Source of the DNA: Thelephora terrestris
Taxonomy: Eukaryota > Basidiomycota > Agaricomycetes > Thelephorales > Thelephoraceae
NCBI GenBank assembly: GCA_015956445.1
Contig: WIUZ02000004.1
Location: 434,001 to 498,000 of the forward strand
Direction of reading: 5' to 3'
Length of the DNA stretch: 64,000 nucleotides
Shown here: positions 46,141 to 58,365 of the stretch, one piece after another
Layout of the letters: each line of letters starts with the position of its first letter
Numbering within the stretch: position 1 is the stretch's first letter
Translations under genes and position numbers: made by a program
The notes under the pieces: generated by a model
What the model was told of the DNA's origin: nothing
The model's input: only the letters and a program-made list of their open reading frames with translations
The model's database searches: none

Positions 46141-49100
46141 CTAAGGCGCAGGCAAACCGGAGGAACCGAGACCGATCTCTGTGAGCTCGGTTAGCGGGTC
46201 CAGATGTCCCTTGTACTCCGGGAGGTACGCAGCATCGGTGTATGGACAGCGGACGGATGGCGAGCCCTTATAGATCGGCGTGAAGGAAGCTGCACAGATC
46301 TCAAAGTCGGTAAATTCGTCATAGGCGACTTCAACAGCATTCCTTGGGTTGCGGTCCCCAGCTGCCACACGTTGCCTGGCCTAAGAAACGAAGTCAGTAA
46401 TGTGAACTGGTAGTACTTCGAGCGCCAATTTACCTGTGCGACTATCTTGGGATCAGGGTTCAAGTCGATAAGCCTCCTAGCGAACTTGGCGGCTGACGCG
46501 TGGTTGTTTGCCTTGCTGAAGTTGCCCATAGCACTCCTTAGTGCGATCTGCATGTGTGGCGGCTGCATCTGACAGTGCGTAAAGTAGGCAGCGAGTTCCA
46601 GGTTGCGTTTCACATTCTCCGGGTCCTGTTCAACCACTCGACGCCGCTCAAGTTCGATAGAGACACCAAGAATGTACTCCCGGGCCAAGGTAACAGTATC
46701 TCGCCACTACCACGGGTTAGTAATTTTTCAAAACTTAATGACAAATGTACTCACCTCCTTGCCCTCGGTATCAGAGGAGACCGAGACCAACAGAAGCGCT
46801 TGAAGTGCTGCTCGGATCACCGCCTTTGCTTCCGGCAGCTTGTTTCCTGACACAAGACGGAATCCGTCGGAAAGTTCCGCTCGAACCGACTGTATGGTAC
46901 GAGAAGCAACAGGCAGGAAGCGGCTCGGTGATGATTCTTCTGGGTTGCGTCGGAGATGGAGTTGTAAAGGGGGTAGGGAGGAGATAGGGGACAAGTAGGC
47001 ATGTGAAGATCGGTACACCGTCAGGAAGAGAGGTTTTAGCGCGGCAAAGTTGGTTACACCAAACTGCCGGTGAAGCAACTATTCGTGCGGGAGGTGAATA
47101 TGACTTGTTGCGGGGGAGGATACCAGTGCTCACCTGCATGGCCGTCTCGAAATATCCCGCTGCGGCGTGATCTCCAGCAAACGGAGAGTTTCGCACCCAC
47201 AATGCCGTCTCGCTGACCCCAGGCGTAATACCATCTCCCAACTCTTCTTCGGCTTCCTGCTCCTGTTCTTGTTCCTGATCCTCTGCCTCATCGGCATCGG
47301 CATCAAGGTCCCAACCACCCTCCTCAGGGGGAAGATCTTCTTGCACCTCTTCATCCTTCGCCCAGTCATCCAGAGCAGAACTACCAGCAGCCGCGCCGTC
47401 AATGCCGTTGACGTATGGTTCGTCTCTTTCCAGGGCACCGTTAGCGAGAGCCTTCTCAAAGAAGTTCTCCGCATCATTGACGGCTGGCCAGTTGAGATCT
47501 GTCGTCTTGTTGATGACTGGTGGGGGTTTGAGTGTGGAGTTTCCGAAAGACGGGACGTCGTCAATATCAGCCTCGGACAGTCCAGCAACTTCGAGAATGT
47601 CCAGAGCGAGTTCTTCCAGGCCATTTGTTTTAGCAGTGAGATATGCAAGAGGATCTCCACTTGCATGTGAGAAATCAACTAATACGGAGCTGGGGCCGTC
47701 ACTCACAAAGGCCAACATCTCTCAAGACGGCTATCCGAGCCGGGATATCATTTGTAAAGAGCGCGTTGTGGAAACGGGACATCGGATCACCCCTAGCCTC
47801 TGCGATTTTCTGCATCTTCGTCAGTTTCTCCGTGCTTCCGGTGGCCAAGTACAAAAACGAGAGTCGATCGAAGTTCTTCGTCTGTTGATAGGCCTTCTCT
47901 ACAATCTATACATTTAAGTTAGCAACGGGTTGCATCGAGAAAAGCGGTGTTTACTTTATGGTTTCCTTGTTTGAGAGCGGCTTGAGCGAGACGCTCCCAG
48001 CAATCAGGTCTATCAACGGCCCGAGCCGTCTCGAGCGCAACATCCAGGTTGCCGCACTCGATGGCAAGGTCAAACCTTGTGCTCTTGTCTTGTACGAAAT
48101 GAAGTGCAATCTATTATGGGACGTGAGATCGATCGAGGACCGGGAGAGACCAAGACCCGCGAACCTCTGGGTACCCCTTTTGCTGTAAATAAGCGATGAT
48201 GCTTTGACCGAGGAGGTTGGAAGTTCTGATGATGTAAAGGATCTCTTCATAGTTGTTTCGCATTAGGGCTAGCTTGAATCGGAATTCCGTTGGGTCGATC
48301 GTAATTGTGCGTGGGCGGGCTGAACGATCAAGACAGTGTATAGTCTTTCCCTTGACACGTGTGAGATAAACCGGGTTGTCGAGAGTGCAAATGACGCCAT
48401 GATCGCTAAAAGATGCTGCTTTAACAATTGAAGGTACGCGCACAGCGGTTACATACCCTTGTGACAGCGTATACTTGACGTGATTCAGGGTGGAGTAAAT
48501 AAAAACACCGGAGTCATCCCAAGCACCCGATTTGATACGGATGGTTTCGTGGATCAACGTGTGCTGAGAGAAGTTTTTGCTCGCGATTGTGATAGCTGGG
48601 GAAAGGCTCGGTTTTGGAAGTCGAACGGGATACAGCAAAAACTTACTGTGTTTGCTGAGCAATGCGACGAGGGCACCATCTGCACTCCATACAGAGTACT
48701 TGACGGGCGGAGTGGCGATCTCAGCCAAGGTCTTTTGTTGTTGAATATCGTACAGAACGACCGAGGCTGTGGAACTGAGAATCAGGCTAGCCGTTCCACC
48801 GTAGAAAATCTCATTCGTTTGGACTGGAGCCTTGATAGTCTTTATCACTGAGTTGGATAGGTCGCGGACTTCGATTAACTGAAAAAAGGTCTTCAGAATA
48901 TTCCCAGAGTGGAGAAAGGAAGCTAACCTGGGTAGCCTTATTCAAGATTGCTAACCTGTTACGAGCAACGAAGATGGCACTCTGGCCACTGCCCCTCTTT
49001 CCGTCACCAGAAGAGTCTTTCACCTCCCCGACCGCATCCTTTGGAAGGGCCGTCAGTTCGTACAATCCGTTATCGGAGGATATCGTCAAGAGGACAGCGC

Positions 49101-50469
49101 GTTCGGCAGGATTGAAGCTCAGGGTACGAGGAGGGATGTACGGGCTTCCAAATTTGCGAACGCTGAGAAGACCTATGTCTGAACCGGACCCGATATCATA
49201 AGCCCGCACGTATTTGTCGCGAACATAGTAAACTTGGTCCCCATAAACTGCGAAAGCGGGTCTCTCTCGCTCGAGCTTGAAAACGATGAGACCGCTGTCG
49301 TGGCCTGGTATCGGGTCAAACACCGGTTCTTTGTGCAAACGTGAAAGGAGACCCACCTGCAGCGAATAAGTTCAGTTCAGGGTGGGCGGCTAAAGCCCAG
49401 AACCGATCGTGCTCTCTCCGGAAGGTTTGAACAGCTGTACGCTTAGCGAGATCCCAGATCCTGATGGTTTTGTCTTCGCCGCAGGAGACAATCAGCTCGT
49501 GTTTAGGGTGGAACAGAGCGGCAGAAACGTTATTGAAGTGTCCACGACAAGAGTCCACCTCCCAAGCCTTGGTTTCACTCATCCTCCAGATTTTGATCTG
49601 TCGGTCGTCCGCGGCTGAAACGATGAGCGGTAACGTATGGTGGAACATCGCGTAGTTAACCCCACGGTCGTGACCTTCCAGTACGTATTTCACGGTCGAG
49701 AAATTATCGAAAGTGTCAAAGGTTCCCGGCGCAGTATTCGGAGTGCTTTTTCGGAGGCCAGAAATGTCCCAGACTCTAACCGTCTGATCCATCGAGGCGG
49801 AGACGACAAGGTCTTCTTTGGGGTGGAACTGCGCAGACATGACGTAGTGTGAATGGCCAGTGAGGATGGCTATACAGTTTCGCGATGTGCTGTTCCAAAC
49901 TCTAATGGTCTGGTCATCGGAAGTGGAGATCTACAGGACACGATTCGTTGTGAGCGGAACGCTCGGGATCGGGAAACAGGCGCATACAATCCATGGCATT
50001 TCGTGATGAAACTGAACGGTGCGGATGTAATCCAAATGTCCGTGCAGAGTGAACAGACACTTCCGGTTTTGTGGTCGGATATCTTGCGGCATGCTCAGCT
50101 ATTCAAGTCCGAGGAAGAAATAACGAGAGCCTCACCCCAGACCTTGATCTTGTAGTCGTCTCCGCCGGTACATAACAGCTGCCGACTTGGATGAAAAGCA
50201 ACAGCCCGAACGGGACCTAAGGGGCAGTTTCGGTTTGTGAATAACGCGTTCGAGGAAACACGCACCATCGTGTTCATCAAACCGATCTACCAGGACTCCC
50301 ATTCTGTAATTCCACAACTGAACGCTGCCATTATGTAGAGATGCGGCAAGGAGCGGCTGCGTCGGGTGAAAAGCGAGCCCTATACGAGATTACAACGGAC
50401 AAAAATGAAGATAAATCGCGAGCGCATACCCTTGACACGATTGCTCTTGGACTCGAACTTCGTAAGCAT
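46141..50469 (-). CDS. COP1: Coatomer subunit alpha (COPI)
   Basis: The start [20 protein letters not shown] (ATG at 50469; three more residues if 50478 is used) is the canonical alpha-COP N-terminus. Six to seven WD40 repeats follow ([70 protein letters not shown]), then a helical solenoid, an acidic linker ([20 protein letters not shown]) and the coatomer alpha C-terminal domain ending [15 protein letters not shown]. This subunit binds K(X)KXX cargo tails and forms the COPI cage for Golgi-to-ER transport, so it works in the same route as SEC20. Length, about 1,200 residues over some 20 exons, matches the family. It is also called RET1. Confidence 0.95.
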
Positions 50470-50757
50470 TACCGACATGGTTGCAAGAAATCGGAAAAAG
50501 GTTCAGCACCTGCTGATGGATGAGATGGGTCCGAAAAGACTGTAAGTGAGAGTTTGTGACGAACGATCCCAAGGCGTTTTGAGTTCAAAAAGGTGTGCTG
50601 CAGGTCGCACGTTGACCTGTAAAAGAAGGATTTGATGTGCGAACACAGGAGTCGTGGCTTACGCGCATTGTCGATTGCCGTCAACGAAATTACTCGTCAT
50701 GCCAAGAGCTCCAAGATAACTACGGATACAGACACTATTACAGTTTGGATTTACTTG

Positions 50758-52273
50758 TCATGAGACAAAAACCTTGCGGAGCTCCTGCAGAGTGCATGAT
50801 TTGTGTGATCGAGGACACGTCACGATGCCACCGTGCTGGGCGGCCATCTCTTCCAAAGCCTGCGGACGTTGGTTGAGCGGATATAAAACAATACCGGACC
50901 GACATACCTCTCGAGAATATACATAGCCGTTCGGGAATGCCATCGGAGGATTATTCTCGTTCATGATCTTTCCAGATATCTGGCAAACAATAGTCGAGAT
51001 TACATGGTGACTTGATGGCACCTCCTGAGCCAGCACCCCAAGATCAGCGTCACAGACGGGACAGTCTATATTCTTGCAAGAAGCGTCGTAACAGGAAGGA
51101 AGCTTCAGTGACGCCAAACCAGCGTACAGTGCAAGGTTGAGCAACGGTTCTGTCGGGAGCGAATTGAGACTGTACACAGCAAGACGGAATGCCCGCACGA
51201 GAGAATCCCAACGAGCGGGGTCATAAAGCCTCTGTAAGGGGGTCAGATACAGAAATAAAGGTCCCGCGAATTCTACTTACCTTGTATGGAACACAATTCG
51301 TATCGGGTGAGAAGGCCAAGAGTGTAGCTGCCTGCTTGATCTGCTGGGCATGTGCATCATTCCAACTGATGTGCTTGGTCAAGTATCCAATGGCTTCGCT
51401 CTTTTGACGAAGGCGAGCTAGTTCGATGTACTCCTGGAGCCGGAGGTCAAATTCTAATGTGCTCTGCAAAACTGTAAGCCAAACCCTTGAACAAGTACCG
51501 CGGATGGCACCATACTTTTAGTTTCCGTAGCGCTGCCTTGTTTTCGTTGCACCACGCGAGAGCTTCAGTGCAACTGCGATTTAGAAGCCCAAGTTCAATC
51601 CTCCGAATGTCCATAAACATGTCAACATCCACAAGGGTCTGCCATGGAACGTCAACGAACTCTCGAACAGTCAGCAGTGTGGGGGACCTACATGTATGTC
51701 CTTCTCTGCTGTGAGCTTCTTTGCGGTCCGTTCCCTCCCGGTACGTAATGTCCAGTCGATGAGCCACCTGTCCAATCTCGTATCCGACCACCGTTGGTAC
51801 TCCGGAGTGGTTTGGCTCTCCGCATCTTCCACAACCGAAAGATGTTCGAGGCGTTCCTTCATCACCGCCTGAGTGGGTGTACCAACATTCTCATTCAAAT
51901 CTGAGAGCTGGGAACTTCAGAGACTTGCACGATGGACAAAATCTTTTGGTTTCACCCACCTTCCGCTTCAAATTCTCGACCCTCGTAATCATAGCATCAA
52001 TGGTTTGGATCGCATCCTCCTTGTCCGCTCCGCCATTCTTCGACCGTTCCACGAGGCCGCTAGTCGTAGCCTGTATAGCGGAGAAGTCCTTCTCTATTTG
52101 TCGTTGGGTCGTCCGAAAGACCTTCCGGTAGTTCTCGAACGGAACCTACCACCGTACAGATAGATGAGAGCACTGAAGCGAACAACATATGGTCCACTCA
52201 CCCGGGCGAACGGTTGTTCGAAGAGCATTACGCCCTCTGTATTTACATTCGACGAACTAGCACCACTAGACAT
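50758..52273 (-). CDS. FYV10: GID/CTLH ubiquitin ligase subunit FYV10 (GID9, MAEA)
   Basis: The gene starts MSSGASSSNVNTEGVMLFEQ (ATG 52273). The order is an N-terminal helical region (KDFSAIQATTSGLVERSKNG), a LisH-like segment (WSDTRLDRWLIDWTLRTGR), CTLH (RSCTEALAWCNENKAALRKL, TLEFDLRLQEYIELAR), CRA (EAIGYLTKHISWNDAH) and a degenerate RING ending PNGYVYSREALEEMAAQHGG, VTCPRS, LQELRKVFVS. This is the catalytic RING partner (with Gid2) of the GID complex, which in yeast degrades gluconeogenic enzymes. The spliced join replaces 51 bases after PNGYVYSRE. It is divergent from the M20 peptidase, 200 bases away. Confidence 0.93.
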
Positions 52274-52473
52274 GATGTTTCTGCGAGAGACGATCACGGT
52301 GGTTAACGGAGGGTCGGCTCGGTGGCTTTACTAATACAATCTCCACATCTGCCGACTTGATCAGTTGGGCCCATCTCCGGCCAGCCCTCGGCGGCCTCAG
52401 ATCTAAGAGCCAAAATCTCCGTAGATACATCTTTCCACCCCCTCTGACTAAGCAAATTCTACAAGGAGCGAAC

Positions 52474-54473
52474 ATGTCGAGTGAACAACCCCCAAAGTTC
52501 TGGCCCGTGGGTGAAGACATCCAGCCCTCGCCGTTGCCCAATGTGCCTCTCTGGAATCCTGCGCTCTGGGAGACCGTCGAAGAGGAGATCGATGCGCTCG
52601 ATTCTAGTTTGAGAGAGCTGAGTTTGAGTATTCATGGTAGGCCGATCCCCCCGTCGAGCGCATATTTGGCCGCGATTAAACCTGTCTCGAGCCCGACCCG
52701 AACTAATGTTCGAGGAGAGGTACGTTGGTCGTTGGGACAATCAACCGAAAAGGCTCATAATCGTCCGCCTCCCTGCACAAGACATGCCCACGACGTCTTG
52801 ACGGACTACGTATCCAATCAAGGATTCGTGGTCAAGAAGAACTACGTCCTATCCACTGGATGGGAGGCCAGATTCGCCCACGGGAGCGGTGGGCGAACGA
52901 TTGGCGTCAACTCTGGTGATCAGCCACTTCTTCGAGGCAGTTGATCAATAACTTGACAAAATTCACAGAGATGGATGCACTTCCTGGCGTCGGTCATGCC
53001 TGTGGCCACAACCTTATCGCAATCGCCGGAGTTGCCGTTGCATGCGCAATCAAGAAAGCGATCATCAAACACAACATCTCGGGTGCTGTGATTCTTCTAG
53101 GAACTCCTGGTGGGTATCCTCACGGTTGAACTCTCGATCTCTCACTTGATGAACTAGGCGAGGAGGGTGGTATGGGCAAGAAGATTATGTTAGCAGCTGG
53201 AGCATACAAAGATATGGACGGATGTGTGATGTGCCATCCAGCCCCTGGACCCAATGCTACCAGCAGCTTGAGCTCCTGCCTGGCTATCCAGAGAATGACC
53301 GCCAAATACAAAGGTCACAGGTGATCGTCTTATTTGTGGTGGCAGATATCGCCGCTGATACCACCCCGAAGCGCGCATGCCGCCCTGAGTCCATGGGAAG
53401 GCCAGAATGCACTGGATGCTGCTGTTTTGGCGTATAACAATATCGCAGCTCTGCGCCAGCAGTTGCGACCTCACATCCGAGTTCATGGTATCTTCAAGGG
53501 CGAAGCTTGGGCCCCTAACGGTGAGAGACAAGACGTCCTGTCATTCTAATTGTTTTGCTCACATAGGCAGTGATCCCTGACAACGCCGAGATGACGTGAG
53601 AGAATCCAAACGATTTCCCAAATCTGCTGTGGCAGCGTTGACATCACTATAGCTGGCTCGTCCGCTCTCCGCGGTTCAATGAGGTTCAAGAAGTTGCCCA
53701 GCGTGTCAAGAAATGTTTCGAGTGCGTGACCCGATGCCTGTCTTACTCTATGTTGAAGTCTCGGATTGTGTTCAGAGCATCTGCGTTGGCGACTGACTGT
53801 CAAGTCGAGATATTTGCAGACCCGAAAAACTCGATGACAGAACTAAGGCAGAACGAAACTCTTGGTATTCACCTGTCCTTCTTGTCTCGAGTAACAGTCT
53901 GAATACGCCTTGCAGGACAAGCATTTGAGCAGATCTTCAACGCCAAGTACGGAGTGGTCGATCGCCTATATGGTATCGGTTCCGCATCGACGGATTTCGT
54001 GAGTGTTCTACACATCTAGGCCGCCCTTCGTGCATACACGACGACCTTCTGAAACTCGTTACACCAGGGGAATGTAACATACGGTATTCTTGGCTCTGGC
54101 GCACCTGCCTCCAGCGGATTCTGATCACGATCACAGCACTCCCAAGCATACATCCATCCTTTGGTATTGTTTTCGACTCCACTCAATGCGAAATGTTGCT
54201 TAGATCGTTTCTACACTCCAGCCATCCCTACCGAACCAAACGGGGGTAACCATACCAAGGCTTTCGCCCTATCAGCAGCCTCCAAGGAATCCCATATCGC
54301 CTGTCTCAACATCTCCAAGGTCCTGGCGCTCACCGGTCTCCGACTCCTCGCAGACGACGAATTCGCTCAGCAGGTAATCGTCGCCCATTTTCACTACGTG
54401 TATTTCAGAGTAACGACGCCCGCAGATGAAAAAGACTTTTGACACTGATGAGGCATTGCGGATCAGTTCGTAG
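52474..54473 (+). CDS. M20-family peptidase/amidohydrolase (PM20D2-like)
   Basis: The start MSSEQPPKFWPVGEDIQPSP leads to HDVLTDYVSNQGFVVKKNY and the metal-binding GVGHACGHNLIAIAGVA. Further landmarks are EEGGMGKKIMLAAGAYKDMD (catalytic Glu-Glu), CVMCHPAPGPNATSS, SAHAALSPWEGQNALDAAVL, HGIFKGEAWAPN, STDFGNVTYALPSIHPSF and PTEPNGGNHTKAFA. These are the conserved blocks of the M20D2 group (aminoacylase/Xaa-Arg dipeptidase-like), which binds two zinc ions. About ten introns separate the blocks. The piece at 52717-52749 could be a 33-nt intron or be retained, since both keep frame. The end is TAG at 54471. It is probably cytosolic, with no signal peptide. Confidence 0.9.
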
Positions 54474-54793
54474 GCGGTTTTAAAAGCCGTGATACGTGTA
54501 TCTCGGGGCTACATTGAGGATCCACAAGATCGCTGGTTTGCGCAAAAACGCGAAACGCAGATGTACGAGATAATGTTACAATAAGGTACTGTCGAAAGAA
54601 AGGGGGAGGCTAGTTTCATGGAAAGGAATGGTATCTGTGGGAGGCTGGGCCCGGAAATTCGCATTAAAGTGATATACGGAAGTTAAAGAGAGATTTCCGT
54701 TGAAACCAAGAAATGGGGCGAGAAACGCCATCGTATATGATTGCAGGATTCTGGGGGAGAGAAGTCTTGCGTGGGCGGAAAGGGAATGGTCGT
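54474..54793. other. Intergenic, no gene seen
   Basis: 320 bases between the convergent M20 peptidase and CSC1-like genes. No coding signal. It holds both 3' untranslated regions. Confidence 0.5.
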
Positions 54794-57700
54794 TCATTCC
54801 ACATTGACCTCCGGTTCACCTGGTGGAGGACCAGTAATCCTGATCTTGCCCTGTGCATCCATCTCCGCCCTCTCGAGTGATCCTTCGATACCTCGCCTCT
54901 CCATATCCTCTATTTCGGCCCTGCCCAGACCGAGCACATCGTTCGGTACCCAGACAATCCTCTGCGTTTCAACGGCAGCGGGATGGTCAAAGTCCTTCGG
55001 ACCTTCGATATTGAAGTCGTTGAGATCCTCGTCTTCTTCCGCTTCCTCGTCCCTAGGTTTAGGTTCCACAGGAGCTGGCATAACTCCGCCGTATTCCGCA
55101 TTTCCAGCATCCTGTCCGGTGCGAGTGTCGGGAGTAGATCTCGCAGCAGATTCGGGTGGGGGATCCTCTTCGTCCTCTCCGTTCTGGTCGTGTTGGTTTG
55201 GGTTGTATGTCTTATCGGCCAAACTCAGCGGGAGTGCAGACTTCAGCGGACCGTAAGAGTCGACGATAAGGAGATTGAAGCAGATCTGAAGAAAAAAAAA
55301 CAATCAACAATACTGAGCGGGAACGGAGGCAAGGTCACATACTGTGAGGATGATGAGAACGATCATCAAGGCACCCATCGGGATAGCGCTAGGTTTTCTG
55401 TTCTGGTCCTGGGCGAGGAAAAAGAGGGCTGCTAGGCAAACCTGCTGTACATACATCCCCGCGAAAATGTGTTGGATGGCCTTAGGGAAGAATAAACCGC
55501 CAGTCTCACTAGCCGGTGACTGCTCGAGCTGCCATGTGAAGGCGTACTTCCATGCTTGATAAAAAAAGAAGAACGTGAAACACGCGAAACCATTGATGAT
55601 GGGAGAGATGAGCATGTATCCTAGGGCTAAAAAAATTATTTCATGTTGGAAGGGAGAGTGAAAAGAGTGACCAACAGATTACGACAAGGAGTGTGATGGT
55701 GGGGAAGAGTGTACCCCACTGAACATTGCGCATCGTATACTTGATCGTAAAGACGGACCGTGGTGTGCTTCCCAGAAGGATCAATTTGACATAATAGATG
55801 ATGAGTGGGACAAGAGTCAGCAGCACAGAGGCGGTGGCCGTCAGGCCCTGGAGGATGACGAAGGTCAAGAAGAAGTTGGAGGCCAAGGGCAAGTTTCGGG
55901 CGAGTAACGTGGGTGCCAGACCGAGGTTGCCGGCAAGTTGGGGCAGGGCCGCGATGATACCTGAGGCGAGAGTGACGATAAGGAACGAGTGGATGACTTG
56001 GAAGATAAAGTAGCGCGTCATTAGGCTGAGTTCAATGTCCGTATGCTTGGGAATGCCCTCGAAGCGTGCCAAAAGGCGGAGAATGATGGGTAGAAGGGCC
56101 ATGAGGACAGCGAGCAGAACTGGAGGGAGGATGCCACCGATGATGCCCGTGACAACACTAGGAAGACCGCAGAGCCAGCTGAGAAAACTGTACGTCGCAC
56201 ACAACTTTGGGACGTTTGACAATGTACCAATAAATGCAACTGGGAATGCCCAAAGAATGATCTGGCGAAACGTAAATGAGGCTGTAAGACTGGACGACGC
56301 ACGAAGGAACCCACCAGGCCTGCGGTTGCGGCGTAACTGATCAACCTCCTGACCTGCGCCTCGTATGGGTTCATACTAAGGTTATCCCACACTACGTCCT
56401 GCGGGGCAACATCGATGTACTTTTTGGTCATGCGATACGGTTCGTGATGGGTAAGAAGCCGAACAGCCATGTGGGCGGCCATTTGGTTATTGAACAAGAT
56501 GAAGGCAGAGTTCAGAGGCGGATAGGTTTGACTGTCGAGTTCCTTGGACATGTCCCGTAGGCTCATATTGAACAGGCGGGAGGACTTTGTCGTGGAAGTA
56601 ATTTCTTTGGCCAGAACTTTCTGCATCCTAGTTAATTCTTCGTTGGTTCGTTCAATTTCTTCTTTTGCCCAGTCGATAGAATCGACCTTCTTGCCAATAA
56701 GGGGAAGGCTAAAGGGAAGGAAACCAAGGGGCAGACGATGTGTGGGGCGCTGATCACGGGGAACGAGTTGGTCCGCAAGACTGGTATCATGTTCGATGCT
56801 AGGACTTCCATCGGTATGCTCTGCAAGTTTCTTGTCCTTCTTTGCCTGAATCTCAGCAGCGGTCTTCAATAGGGATGTTTCAGCAGATTCGAGTTTGTTG
56901 CAGGCATTTAACCGATCGTTGTAGACTTGGGGCATAGTTTTCAGATCCCTGGAGAACTAGGTTAGGCCACAAGGCAGGAGACGGGACAACGAAGCTAACC
57001 TGTTTAGCCAGACCTTGCGTACGCCACCTGGTAGGTAGGAATAGAGCTTCATAAGAGCACGTTCGTTTAAATAACGACGAGGGACTCCAGTAACCAAGAT
57101 AGTGCTGGCCTGAGTCGAAGTGGCATGTTCTTTGCTGATGAGGTACTGTTGACGAAGAGTGACGAAATGGGCCATTTCGACCTTAATAAGGTACCAAACC
57201 CAGACTAAGCCGGTGTTAGTGGCAACAGCACGGAAGATGATTTCATGACGTACATGTGAGAATCCAGGCGAGGATGAGGTGTGCAGCATATCGTCTCTGC
57301 TTGGTGCTTTCGACATTCCCAAATGTTAAACGATCAAGTCCAGAGAGACCCGGAACTTGGGTATTAACCGTCGTAACGGGGATGAGAACAGCCCAGGTAA
57401 TGAACCAGATTGGAAGGAACATGAGGGCCATCATGCGAAGGAAGCGAACGAAGAAGTAGGCATCCAAACCGTTGACACGCTTGATGTCTTCGATATCGGC
57501 CCTCCATATCGCAAGCGGCCAGGCGAAGATATTTTGGGATAGACGTGGGACGCGTTTCCTGATCCGGATTGTCAAGTGATGAGACCTCTAAGCGCGGAGG
57601 CACGACCAAAAAAAAAAGACGAACGATTCTATGGGGATGTAGGATCGCGGCTCATATATGGCTCGGAAGTAGGGTCGCACAAACGTGAAGATAGCGATTT

Positions 57701-57836
57701 CAATGGCAAAGACTGCAGAGTTGAAAACAAGCGCAGTTACAAACTGGCTTGTGGACTGGCTCTTAGCACTTGAAAGGTTAGACCTGCGAGAAACGCGTAA
57801 GAGGGAGACAAGAAAAGGGGAGACACAGACGTACAT
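54794..57836 (-). CDS. CSC1/OSCA/TMEM63-type cation channel
   Basis: Membrane segments alternate with cytosolic parts. The start is MSNLSSAKSQSTSQFVTALV, then TM1-3 (FVRPYFRAIYEPRSYIP; LFVWPLAIWRADIEDIKRVN; MMALMFLPIWFITWAVLIPV) and the cytosolic RNA-binding-like fold (STILVTGVPRRYLNERALMK, then AFILFNNQMAAHMAVRLLTH). The 7-TM channel core follows (DVVWDNLSMNPYEAQVRRL, PPVLLAVLMALLPIILRLLA, QWGTLFPTITLLVVI) and an acidic tail. OSCA/TMEM63 proteins are mechanically or osmotically gated calcium-permeable channels; yeast Csc1 and Rsn1 are relatives. The initiator ATG is split: A-T lies before the first intron (57836-57835) and G after it (57783). Confidence 0.93.
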
Positions 57837-58365
57837 TGTTGAGTCCCTTGAAAGGGGAGGGAAAAGAGCGTGGTAAGCCCTAGCACCAACGCGAGGGTTA
57901 TAAAGGGAGGAGGTCCCGACGTTAGATCGCTAAACTTGGGTCCATTTCGGCGATTGCCGAATCCAGACAAACGTCACCGAGTATCTCCAATCGAGAGGTC
58001 ACGTGATGTCGGATACGTGATTCTAGAATCCCAGAAACGAAGGCGGATTGTAAGCGGTGCTTGGGATGGACTTTGAGGATAGGACCGGAGATATTGTTCA
58101 AACGATAGCGTGCGCTTCTAGCTGACCTGAAGTTGTTGCGGGTGTAGCTTGCCGAATAGCAAATGAGGAGGCTTATTCCTTTTTAGGAAGGTGATCTTGA
58201 ACCAAGGACCGTTTCCAGAAAGAGAAGCGACGGACAGCCAGCCACTTCAAAGATATCTCATCCGTGCACGACATTTCAGTCTGGTTTGTTACTTCGTTAT
58301 TCACCTTGTATGTGGGTAACAAAAGTTGCTCAATTCCTGCGTCCAGACTCAACGCCATCGTTATC
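57837..58365. promoter_or_regulatory. Divergent promoter region of the CSC1-like and LIM genes
   Basis: 529 bases between outward-facing genes. An open frame in phase with the LIM gene extends upstream to an ATG at 58264 (34 residues, hydrophobic). It could be an alternative N-terminus but looks like leader sequence. Confidence 0.45.

Noticed and set aside
58264-58365. Upstream extension of the LIM protein
   Set aside because: In frame but hydrophobic and unlike the Pro/Ser-rich body. Kept as an alternative start only.
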